Assembly: GCA_004552615.1 (NCBI GenBank)
Contig: SFNZ01000019.1
Location: 1 to 24,382 of the forward strand
Source of the DNA: Bacteroidales bacterium
Lineage (GTDB): Bacteria; Bacteroidota; Bacteroidia; Bacteroidales; UBA932
Reading direction: 5' to 3'
DNA: 24,382 bases
Part shown: one piece after another, positions 1-6,804 of the stretch
How positions within the stretch are numbered: the first letter of the stretch is position 1
How the letters are laid out: every line of letters begins with the position of its first letter
Position numbers and translations under genes: made by a program
Notes under the pieces: model-generated
Databases searched by the model: none
The model's input: the letters and a program-made list of their open reading frames with translations, nothing else
Told to the model about the DNA's origin: nothing

Positions 1-1422
1 AATCAGGAGGAAAAAACTGAGGTGAAGCAGCCGGAGACAGTCAGGGAGAAGGCTGCAGAGACTGTGGCAGAGCCGAAAAAAGCGAAAAAGGGAGAGGACT
101 ATTTCATACATGTAACGAGATGGTACGAGGACCTGGATGACATCGCATACAAATATTCCGTACCGGCAGACGTCCTGATGAAATACAACGGGCTTTCTTC
201 CCGCAAGCTCAAGAACAGGCAGAAGATCAAGGTGCCTGTAAATTACCAGGCAGAGGAATCTACCGCAACACCGGAAACGGAGACTGGAAATGGCAGCGAG
301 GGTGACGGTTCCGGAGATACCGGTACCGAGACCGGAACAGAAGATGAGGATGAAGGAAATGCCGGAAACTACGGGAGGAACCAGCGATATGCAGTAAATG
401 CCCTTATGATGCTGCCTTTCGGGGCAAGTGCCAGCCCAAACGAGAACAGTTTCGATTTCTACAGCGGGGCCCTTCTTGCAGTCGAAAAGATGAAAGAGGA
501 AGGTGTGGACATCGACCTGAGCGTATATGACGTGTCATCCGGACTTCCGATAACGGCCGAAAGGCTGGCAGCGAGCGATTTCACCATCGGACCAGTGAGC
601 CGGGACCAGATCAGCAAAGTGCTGGAACTCGCCCCTGAAAGCACCGCGGTGATTTCGCCATTGGACCCGAAGATTGCCGACCTTGCAGGAACACATGCCA
701 ACATGATCCAGGCTCCCGCCACCCTGCAGGAGCAGTATCAGGACCTCGTGAACTGGCTTGCATCAGAGTGCAGGTATAATGACAAGGTATTCATCATCAA
801 GGAGAAAGGTGCCAAGGCAACGACTTCCACCGAGCTGATGGCCGGCACGATTGTCGCTTCATCCCTCACAGTGACCGAATACAGCTACAACATACTCGAA
901 GGACGGGAAGCGGTGAACCGCATGGAGTCAATGATGAGCAAATCCGGAGTCAACAGGGTCATAATCAATTCGGAAAGCGAGGCGTTCGTGAATGACGCAG
1001 TGAGGAACCTGGCAACCCTGCTGTACAGGAAGAACAATGTGGTGCTTTACAGCCCGTCAAGAATCCGCTCGTTCGAGACCATCGATGCGGAGAACCTGCA
1101 CAACCTCAACACGAGAATATCCACTTCCTATTACGTGGACTACAATAGCAGGGCCACATCCGATTTCCTGATGAAATACAGGGCCCTCTACGGAACGGAA
1201 CCGACACAGTTCGCATTCCAGGGCTACGACCTGGCATATTATTTCATCGGAAAGAAAGCTTCACTGGGAAAGAACTGGCTGAAACATCTCGAGATTTGTC
1301 CTGTGGAGAAAATGCTCCAGACCGACCTGCAGTTCAGACGCTGCAATGACGGAGGATATACCAACAAAGGTGTCAGAAGGATTATCTACAAGCCGGACTA
1401 CGTGATAGCCATCGCGGACTGA
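1..1422 (+). CDS. LysM plus periplasmic-binding-fold protein (5' end outside window)
   Basis: The reading frame is open from base 1, so the gene probably begins upstream. The first possible start inside the window is GTG at 22, 11 nt after AGGAGG at 5-10, but a start there would leave no signal peptide on what looks like an envelope protein. Counting from that GTG, residues 1-26 are a Lys/Glu-rich linker, about 27-73 a LysM domain (YFIHVTRWYEDLDDIAYKYS onward), about 75-120 an acidic Glu/Gly/Thr linker, and about 122-466 resembles the type 1 periplasmic binding fold of branched-chain amino-acid ABC receptors (SFDFYSGALLAVEKMKEEG). LysM domains bind peptidoglycan, so the protein probably sits in the periplasm; its ligand is unknown. 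It converges on recN with a 21-bp gap between the stops. The domain calls rest on pattern recognition. Confidence 0.8.
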   Translation, partial: NQEEKTEVKQPETVREKAAETVAEPKKAKKGEDYFIHVTRWYEDLDDIAYKYSVPADVLMKYNGLSSRKLKNRQKIKVPVNYQAEESTATPETETGNGSEGDGSGDTGTETGTEDEDEGNAGNYGRNQRYAVNALMMLPFGASASPNENSFDFYSGALLAVEKMKEEGVDIDLSVYDVSSGLPITAERLAASDFTIGPVSRDQISKVLELAPESTAVISPLDPKIADLAGTHANMIQAPATLQEQYQDLVNWLASECRYNDKVFIIKEKGAKATTSTELMAGTIVASSLTVTEYSYNILEGREAVNRMESMMSKSGVNRVIINSESEAFVNDAVRNLATLLYRKNNVVLYSPSRIRSFETIDAENLHNLNTRISTSYYVDYNSRATSDFLMKYRALYGTEPTQFAFQGYDLAYYFIGKKASLGKNWLKHLEICPVEKMLQTDLQFRRCNDGGYTNKGVRRIIYKPDYVIAIAD

Positions 1423-1443
1423 GCCGGATTGGCAGAACGGGAA

Positions 1444-3126
1444 TTATCTGGAATACAGGAGCGCTTCCGCATTTGCGAGCGCTTCTTTTGTTATGGTGGA
1501 GCCGCTGAGGAGACGGGCTATCTCCGCCACCCTTTCCTCCCCGGAAATCTTCCTAATGGAAGTCTGGGCACTGTCCCCTTCATATTCCTTGGTCACGATA
1601 TAATGGGCATCACCCTTGGCAGCCACCTGGGGCAGATGGGTTATGGCAAACACCTGCATATAGGCTCCCATCGAGCATATCATTGATCCCATCTTGTCGG
1701 CAACGCTGCCGGAAACTCCGGTATCTATCTCGTCGAATATCATGGCAGGCATATTGGCATACCTCGCCATCATTGCCTTGAGGCAAAGCATTATCCTGGA
1801 CATTTCTCCTCCTGATGCGCACTTGGCAACATCTATCGGAGCCTGTCCCGTGGAAGAGAACACGAAAAGAATCGAGTCGCACCCGTCAGGCCCGGCCTCG
1901 ACCCTGTCGAGACGCACGTCGAAAACGGCCCTGTCCAGCTCGAGCGAACGGATGGATGAGCAGATTTCACCTGCGAAGCGCTCCACAGCCCCGGCCCTCA
2001 CATTGTGAAGAGCCTCAGCAGCTGCAAGATGCGCCCCGGCCGCTGCCTCAATCTCTCCCGCGAGGAAAGCTTTCCGCTCCTCGAGAGCCCCCGTATCTGC
2101 AAGAGTCGCTGACAATGAATCCCTTACGGAAATCAATTCCGCCACTGACGTACAGGAGAACTTCTGCATCAGGCCATAAATCAGGGACAGCCTCTCCTCC
2201 ACCTGCTGCAGGCGTTCGTCCGAAACCTCCACTGATTCTTCCAATGACATTATCTCCGAAAGCACGTCATCCAGTTCCAGCCGCGCAGACTCGATGCGGG
2301 CTGAAAGGCCGGAAGCCTTCCCGACATAGGCCGAAATCCTGTCAAGGAGCTTGGACGATTCTTTAAGTCCGGCATTTACCGAAATCCTGTCATCCCCGGA
2401 ATCCGAGACCCCGAACAGGTCCTCCACCCTGCAGAGGGACGACTTGATTTCCTCCGCGTTGGCGAGCTGTTTCTGCTCTGCCTCAAGTTCCTCGATTTCC
2501 CCGTCGCGCAGGGAGGCGGAATCCAGCTGGTTGAAGCGGGACCGGTTATAGTCCTGTTCCTGGACCAGCCTTCCGAGACGCCCGCTGATATCGGAATATT
2601 CTTTTCTCAAGGCAGAAAGCTTCGCCCACGCACTCCTGCAGGCCTCAAGTTCCGAGGAAGCCGAAGCGAAATGGTCCAGCATCGACATCTGGAAAGCCCT
2701 GTCCCTGAGCAGCATCGTCTCGTGCTGGGAATGTATGTCCACAAGCATGGAGGCCAATGCCGAAAGCAGTTTCACTGAAGCCGGTTCGTCATTCACGAAA
2801 GATCGGGAACGTCCGCTACGGTTCAGGACACGCCTGATAACAAGACTGCCATCTGCGGGAACCGATTCCATATCATATTCGGACAGCAGGGAGGAAATCC
2901 TGCCGTCATCATCCCTGAAAGTGAATTCCGCCTCTACCACACAACTGTCCCCTGCAGGACCGATGACCGAAGAATCGGCCTTGGCTCCGAGCGCGAGGGA
3001 CAATGCGCCGAGTATGATGGACTTTCCGGCTCCTGTCTGGCCGGTTATAATGACGAGACCCGCCGGGAATTCAATATCCAGCGAGTCTATCAATACGTAA
3101 TTCCTAATATTCAGGGACCTGATCAT
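1444..3126 (-). CDS. recN: DNA repair protein RecN
   Basis: RecN is an SMC-like ATPase of recombinational double-strand-break repair in the cytoplasm. Visible features are the Walker A motif GQTGAGKS at residues 29-36, a long central coiled-coil region (about 160-370) rich in Glu/Leu/Arg, the ABC signature ASGGEMSR at about 437-444, Walker B MIFDEIDTGVSG from about 462, and the ITHLPQVA switch region at about 495-502. The length of 560 residues is normal for the family. It is the last gene of the trxB-bamD-rpoZ-recN run and starts 3 bp after the rpoZ stop, so it is probably translated from the same transcript. The N-terminus MIRSLNIRNYVLIDSL is the expected family start. Confidence 0.97.
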   Translation of the reverse strand: MIRSLNIRNYVLIDSLDIEFPAGLVIITGQTGAGKSIILGALSLALGAKADSSVIGPAGDSCVVEAEFTFRDDDGRISSLLSEYDMESVPADGSLVIRRVLNRSGRSRSFVNDEPASVKLLSALASMLVDIHSQHETMLLRDRAFQMSMLDHFASASSELEACRSAWAKLSALRKEYSDISGRLGRLVQEQDYNRSRFNQLDSASLRDGEIEELEAEQKQLANAEEIKSSLCRVEDLFGVSDSGDDRISVNAGLKESSKLLDRISAYVGKASGLSARIESARLELDDVLSEIMSLEESVEVSDERLQQVEERLSLIYGLMQKFSCTSVAELISVRDSLSATLADTGALEERKAFLAGEIEAAAGAHLAAAEALHNVRAGAVERFAGEICSSIRSLELDRAVFDVRLDRVEAGPDGCDSILFVFSSTGQAPIDVAKCASGGEMSRIMLCLKAMMARYANMPAMIFDEIDTGVSGSVADKMGSMICSMGAYMQVFAITHLPQVAAKGDAHYIVTKEYEGDSAQTSIRKISGEERVAEIARLLSGSTITKEALANAEALLYSR

Positions 3127-3129
3127 ATA

Positions 3130-3495
3130 CTATTCTTCCTTGCGGCGTCTGTCGGAAACAGGCGCTTCCGCAGCATCCTCACCGTCATGGCGTGCCATCC
3201 TGTAGGACAGTTCATCGGCCTGGAATTCAGACACTGCCACAAGCACCGGCTTCGGCTGCCTCTCATAATATTTGGAGATTTCTATCTGCTCCCTGTTCTC
3301 GAACACCTCGTCCATTGAATCTCGGTCATTCTTGAAGTCTTCGAGTTTCTTGTTAAGTTCTTTCTTCTCGGCCAGCGCAATCTGGTTGGCCCTCTTGTAC
3401 AGAATCACGACCGTCTCATAGATATTGCCCGTCGGCTCTGCGAGGAACTTGATATCCCTGGTGACCGTGTTCTGTGGTACTGATTTCTTATCCAT
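3130..3495 (-). CDS. rpoZ: RNA polymerase omega subunit, Bacteroidota type
   Basis: This small protein of 121 residues carries the signature of Bacteroidota omega subunits: NTVTRDIKFLAEPTGNIYET, then VVILYKRANQIA and ENREQIEISKYYERQPKP. Omega helps fold and assemble the beta' subunit of RNA polymerase. The last 25 or so residues are charged and look disordered, with a run of Arg/Lys at the end. It lies 57 bp downstream of bamD and 3 bp before recN. In many Bacteroidales bamD and rpoZ are adjacent, which supports the call. The identification rests on similarity to the lineage-specific form and not on the classical proteobacterial omega. Confidence 0.88.
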   Translation of the reverse strand: MDKKSVPQNTVTRDIKFLAEPTGNIYETVVILYKRANQIALAEKKELNKKLEDFKNDRDSMDEVFENREQIEISKYYERQPKPVLVAVSEFQADELSYRMARHDGEDAAEAPVSDRRRKEE

Positions 3496-3552
3496 ATTTA
3501 TTATCCCTTTTCTTATATATACTTCACACCCCGGAAACGGGTTTCATTATTT

Positions 3553-4512
3553 TTATTTCTCCTCCACGGTTTCCCCCGCCTCCCGGTTCTCCGGTACCTG
3601 TTTCTGCGGCTTCTGTTTCTTCGAGGTCTTCTCCTCCTTCAGGGAAATCTTCCTGTCACGCTCGAAATCCCTCTCCTTGGCCATCAGTTCCTCCTCGGTT
3701 CCGGCATATTTTCCTAGAGCCTTCTGGGCCTTGGCGTACAGGAACCTGAGCTCTTTGGTATAGTCCGACACCGGAATCTCACCGATGAAGTTCAGATAGT
3801 CGTCCACGAATATCATATACCTTTCACGCTGCTTGGACGGCACACTCATCTGGGCGTACTTGTAAGAGGACTTTGCAATATAGAAGAGAATATCCTCGCG
3901 GTAAATATTGTCCGCGTCATCCTTCAGGATATTGCGGAATGCCACCCTCGCAGCCTTGTAGTCCTCCATATTGTAATACAGTTTGGCAGACTCGTAAGCC
4001 TTGTGGTCGAGACGCTCGTTCAGGTCATTGAGCATCGCCTGGCACTCGGCAGCATGGGGATTGGACCAGCCGTAATCCTTCACATATTCGCTGATGCTGC
4101 TGATAGCCAGCCTGGTAGGGTTCTGGTCGAGTTCATATCTGTAAGTGGACCTGTACAGGCAGTCCAAACGGAGAAAACGCGCATCCTCCGCGAACGGGCT
4201 CCTCGGATACGTGGCCACGAACTTGGAGAAATTGGCCTCTGCCGTAATGTAGTCCTTGAATTTATAATTGCTCAGGCCCCAGTAATACTGGACCGTATCG
4301 TCCTTGCTGGTTCCTTCCGTGAGGACAGACATCGACTCGAACAGGCCCGCAGCCTTCTGGTACTTCCCTTCATTGAAATAGTCGAAAGCCGCCTTGTATT
4401 TGGAGTCCACGTCATTGCTCGACATGAGGGCGTCATACTGGGATTTGCAGGATGCCAGCGAAAGGACTGCTGCACCGCACCAAAACAATTTTCTTAAACC
4501 GTTCATTTTCAT
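3553..4512 (-). CDS. bamD: Outer membrane assembly lipoprotein BamD
   Basis: BamD is the essential lipoprotein partner of BamA in outer-membrane protein insertion. I place the start at 4512, because ATG there overlaps the trxB stop as ATGA (translational coupling) and gives a clean lipoprotein signal peptide, MNGLRKLFWCGAAVLSLASC preceded by Met-Lys, with lipobox LASC. Upstream codons lie inside trxB. After the lipidated Cys come TPR-like helical repeats (FDYFNEGKYQKAAGLFESM; YYWGLSNYKFKDYITAEANF; AKLYYNMEDYKAARVAFRNI), as in the BamD/YfiO family. The C-terminal 40 residues are Lys/Glu-rich and probably disordered. The length of 319 residues is slightly above E. coli BamD. rpoZ follows after 57 bp. 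Confidence 0.93.
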   Translation of the reverse strand: MKMNGLRKLFWCGAAVLSLASCKSQYDALMSSNDVDSKYKAAFDYFNEGKYQKAAGLFESMSVLTEGTSKDDTVQYYWGLSNYKFKDYITAEANFSKFVATYPRSPFAEDARFLRLDCLYRSTYRYELDQNPTRLAISSISEYVKDYGWSNPHAAECQAMLNDLNERLDHKAYESAKLYYNMEDYKAARVAFRNILKDDADNIYREDILFYIAKSSYKYAQMSVPSKQRERYMIFVDDYLNFIGEIPVSDYTKELRFLYAKAQKALGKYAGTEEELMAKERDFERDRKISLKEEKTSKKQKPQKQVPENREAGETVEEK

Positions 4513-5444
4513 TTGGTTACATTTTCTTTCAAGAATCTCTCTACATCCAGTGCCGCCCTGCATCCCGAAGCCGCAGCAGTCACTGCCTGCCTGTAGTCCG
4601 GATCCTGCACGTCCCCGGCTGCGAAAACCCCTTCGACATTGGTCCTTGAAGACTTTGCCTCAGTGATTATATAGCCGTTCGCGTCGGTATTGACCCACTC
4701 GCGGAACAGGTCGGAATTCGGGTGATGACCGATGCCGAGAAAAAAGCCGTCCACCTTGATATCAAAAACCTTACCATCTTTTCTCAAAATACGGACTCCG
4801 GTCACTCCGGCATCGTCACCGAGCACCTCCTGCGTATTGCAGTTCCACAGAACCTCGATGTTCGGAGTGGCCGCAACCCTTTCCTGCATTGCCTTGGAAG
4901 CCCTGAAGACATCCCTGCGGACAATCATATAGACCTTGCTGCAGAGCTGGGCCAGATAGGTAGCCTCCTCGCAGGCGGTATCTCCTCCTCCCACGACTGC
5001 AACGACCTTCTTCCTGTAGAAGAATCCGTCACAGGTGGCGCAGGCAGAAACCCCGAGGCCCCTGAACTTCTGCTCGGAAGGGAGCCCGAGATATTTTGCA
5101 GTCGCGCCTGTGGCTATCACCACGGTCTCGGCAACTATCTCATTCCCGGAATCGTCCTTGAGCACGAACGGACGCACCGAAAGATCAACTTCGGCTATCC
5201 GTCCGGGCCTGATGTCGGCGCCGAATCTCGCTGCCTGGGCCTTCATGGAAGCCATCAACAGATTTGCATCCACGCCGTTCTCGAATCCCGGATAATTCTC
5301 GATTTCAGTCGTGGTGGTGAGCTGTCCGCCCGGTTCCATTCCTTCGTAAAGAACCGGCACTATACCGGCACGTCCCGTATATATGGCCGCTGTGTATCCC
5401 GCAGGGCCGGAGCCTATGATAAGGCATTTGGTATGCAGTCCCAT
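4509..5444 (-). CDS. trxB: Thioredoxin reductase
   Basis: This FAD-dependent enzyme reduces thioredoxin with NADPH in the cytoplasm. The FAD-binding GSGPAG lies close to the N-terminus, the redox-active CATC pair of SACATCDGFF at about residues 135-138, and the NADPH-binding VVGGGDTACEEA follows directly. FAAGDVQD near the C-terminus is the second FAD contact of the family. The length of about 311 residues is typical. Two starts are possible: ATG at 5453 (three extra residues, Met-Phe-Phe) or ATG at 5444. I prefer 5444, because a -7 box at 5465-5472 would leave only a few bases of leader for the upstream one. It is divergent from the Fur-family gene and shares a 67-bp promoter region with it. 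The stop overlaps the bamD start by ATGA. Confidence 0.97.
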   Translation of the reverse strand: MGLHTKCLIIGSGPAGYTAAIYTGRAGIVPVLYEGMEPGGQLTTTTEIENYPGFENGVDANLLMASMKAQAARFGADIRPGRIAEVDLSVRPFVLKDDSGNEIVAETVVIATGATAKYLGLPSEQKFRGLGVSACATCDGFFYRKKVVAVVGGGDTACEEATYLAQLCSKVYMIVRRDVFRASKAMQERVAATPNIEVLWNCNTQEVLGDDAGVTGVRILRKDGKVFDIKVDGFFLGIGHHPNSDLFREWVNTDANGYIITEAKSSRTNVEGVFAAGDVQDPDYRQAVTAAASGCRAALDVERFLKENVTK

Positions 5445-5454
5445 AAAAAACATT

Positions 5455-5489
5455 GTTTAGCTTGCAAATATAATGAAATATTGCTAAAC
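5455..5489. repeat. Inverted repeat (possible operator) between trxB and fur
   Basis: GTTTAGC at 5455-5461 and GCTAAAC at 5483-5489 form perfect 7-bp arms separated by 21 nt of AT-rich DNA. The element sits over both candidate promoters. A dyad in this position next to a Fur-family gene is a plausible binding site for that regulator, but it does not match a Fur or PerR box I know. Confidence 0.5.
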
Positions 5490-5492
5490 TTG
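5462..5492 (+). promoter_or_regulatory. Candidate fur-family gene promoter
   Basis: TTG at 5462-5464, a 20-nt spacer and TAAACTTG at 5485-5492 (one mismatch to TAnnTTTG) lie 19 nt before the ATG at 5512. This overlaps the trxB promoter face to face, so occupancy of one would affect the other. Confidence 0.45.
5465..5472 (-). promoter_or_regulatory. Candidate trxB promoter (-7 box)
   Basis: On the minus strand this reads TATATTTG, a perfect match to the Bacteroidota -7 consensus TAnnTTTG, about 20 bp upstream of the preferred trxB start. I do not see a convincing TTG -33 element at the usual spacing. The box lies inside an inverted repeat (5455-5461 and 5483-5489) that also covers the opposing fur promoter. 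Confidence 0.6.
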
Positions 5493-5511
5493 CGGAAATG
5501 TCGTTGAACTA

Positions 5512-5997
5512 ATGAATAATCCGATACATAAAGCCCCTTCAGTGGAAGAACTGAAGACGATACTGAAAAGACACAACCTGAAGGCGACCCGGCAGAGGCT
5601 CGCCGTACACCGTGCCATTCTCAAGCTGGGACATGCATCGGCGGACATGATTGCGGCCGAGATCCAGAACGAGATAGAGAACGGAAGCACGACCAGGGTG
5701 ACTGACGCATCCGTTTACAACATCCTCACTCAAATGGCCAACATCGGCATATACAGCAGGAGGCTGAGCTCGAACAACAAGATGTATTTCGACGTGAACG
5801 CATTCAGCCATATCCATCTGTACGACGCCACCAACAACACCTTCAAGGACATCTTCGACGACGATCTCATGGAAATCATCCGGACCAAGCTCGGGAAGAA
5901 AAGATTCAGGGGTTACAGGGTCGAGGATATTGACATCCAGATAGTCTGCAGGCCGAGCAAGGACAGTGCAAGGCCGGTTCGCAGACGCACATTATAA
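5512..5997 (+). CDS. Fur-family transcriptional regulator (atypical metal site)
   Basis: This DNA-binding metalloregulator of the Fur/PerR/Zur family has 161 residues. Residues 12-80 form the winged-helix domain (LKRHNLKATRQRLAVHRAIL; TDASVYNILTQMANIGIYSR). The region after the hinge reads YFDVNAFSHIHLYDATNNTF (about 92-111) and keeps H100 and H102, but where Fur proteins normally carry CxxC there is no cysteine; the only Cys is C146 near the end. The structural zinc site is therefore missing and metal binding must rest on His/Asp/Glu. It is divergent from trxB, which suggests a redox or peroxide role (inference). The C-terminal RPSKDSARPVRRRTL is basic. Whether it senses iron, peroxide or another signal cannot be told from sequence. 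Confidence 0.85.
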   Translation: MNNPIHKAPSVEELKTILKRHNLKATRQRLAVHRAILKLGHASADMIAAEIQNEIENGSTTRVTDASVYNILTQMANIGIYSRRLSSNNKMYFDVNAFSHIHLYDATNNTFKDIFDDDLMEIIRTKLGKKRFRGYRVEDIDIQIVCRPSKDSARPVRRRTL

Positions 5998-6021
5998 TTT
6001 ACCGCCATCAAGCCTCCGGAT

Positions 6022-6804
6022 ATGAAAAAACTTCTTGCCCTTTTCCTTGCAATAATATTCCTGTATTTCACGAACAGGACATTGACTTCGTGCAGCAAGG
6101 ATGATTTCATCATGCAGAATTGCACCGCAATGGGAACATTGCTCGGTGAAGGCCGGGTATGCACTGATGAGAATCTCATATACAATATCGTATCCGGTGA
6201 AACAGGAGCCGGAATCGAACCGGGCACAAGGGTAATGATAGTCTGCGACGTGCTGGCAGGCACACGGGGGACCACGGACGAATTCGACGTGAGGGCGGAC
6301 AGGATAGAAATACCGCTTTCCGGAGTTCCACTCATGGCTTCGTCTTTCGACGCCTCTTCGTTCACCGATGCCATAGGGGTTTCAGACGCCTGGATATCAG
6401 GTGGTTATCTAAATCTGTACTGCGTCTGGATCGGCCGCAGGAACTCCTCCCTCACACACAGGACAGAACTTCTGTACGACGACGTCAGGGAAGACCGCGA
6501 CACAGCGGCTTTCGTGCTCGTCCATGACGGAATGGGAGAAGGTTTCTATGAAAATACGGAGAGCGCCTCCGACCTGACTCCCATATACAAGATAGCCACA
6601 TTCCCTGTACAGGACCTCATCCATGACGGGAACGTGGCTGTCAAACTTACTTTTACCTGGCACGTGACTGACGGACAGTATATCTATCCCCAGACAGAGA
6701 GCCGGAGCATGATTTATTCCTTGCCTTCCTCCGGCACCGGAGCGGCATCTTCAGAACCTTCCACGAAAGCGATTATCTCGCCCTTGACGACCTTGCTGCC
6801 CTGA
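6022..6804 (+). CDS. NigD-like lipoprotein
   Basis: The signal peptide (MKKLLALFLAIIFLYFTNRT) ends in a lipobox LTSC, giving a lipoprotein that starts CSKDDF. The body matches the NigD-like family of Bacteroidales exported proteins in layout: an N-terminal barrel-like part (GAGIEPGTRVMIVCDVLA) and a C-terminal part with YLNLYCVWIGR and VAVKLTFTWHVTDGQY. NigD was named from a bacteriocin-associated operon in Prevotella nigrescens, but its function is unknown. It lies 24 bp after the Fur-family gene in the same direction and may be co-transcribed. The last 30 codons run antisense through the 3' end of the carboxyltransferase gene, so the C-terminal tail (IISPLTTLLP) may be dictated by that overlap and not by selection on this protein. 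Confidence 0.75.
   Translation: MKKLLALFLAIIFLYFTNRTLTSCSKDDFIMQNCTAMGTLLGEGRVCTDENLIYNIVSGETGAGIEPGTRVMIVCDVLAGTRGTTDEFDVRADRIEIPLSGVPLMASSFDASSFTDAIGVSDAWISGGYLNLYCVWIGRRNSSLTHRTELLYDDVREDRDTAAFVLVHDGMGEGFYENTESASDLTPIYKIATFPVQDLIHDGNVAVKLTFTWHVTDGQYIYPQTESRSMIYSLPSSGTGAASSEPSTKAIISPLTTLLP

Noticed and set aside
3530..3541. CCCG-GAAA-CGGG hairpin between bamD and rpoZ
   Set aside because: Only four base pairs and no T run on the transcribed strand; more likely chance than an attenuator.
4722..5507. 261-codon open frame on the plus strand
   Set aside because: It is antisense to trxB, whose motifs are all intact; the translation has no domain pattern and is His/Ser/Arg-rich as expected of a shadow frame.
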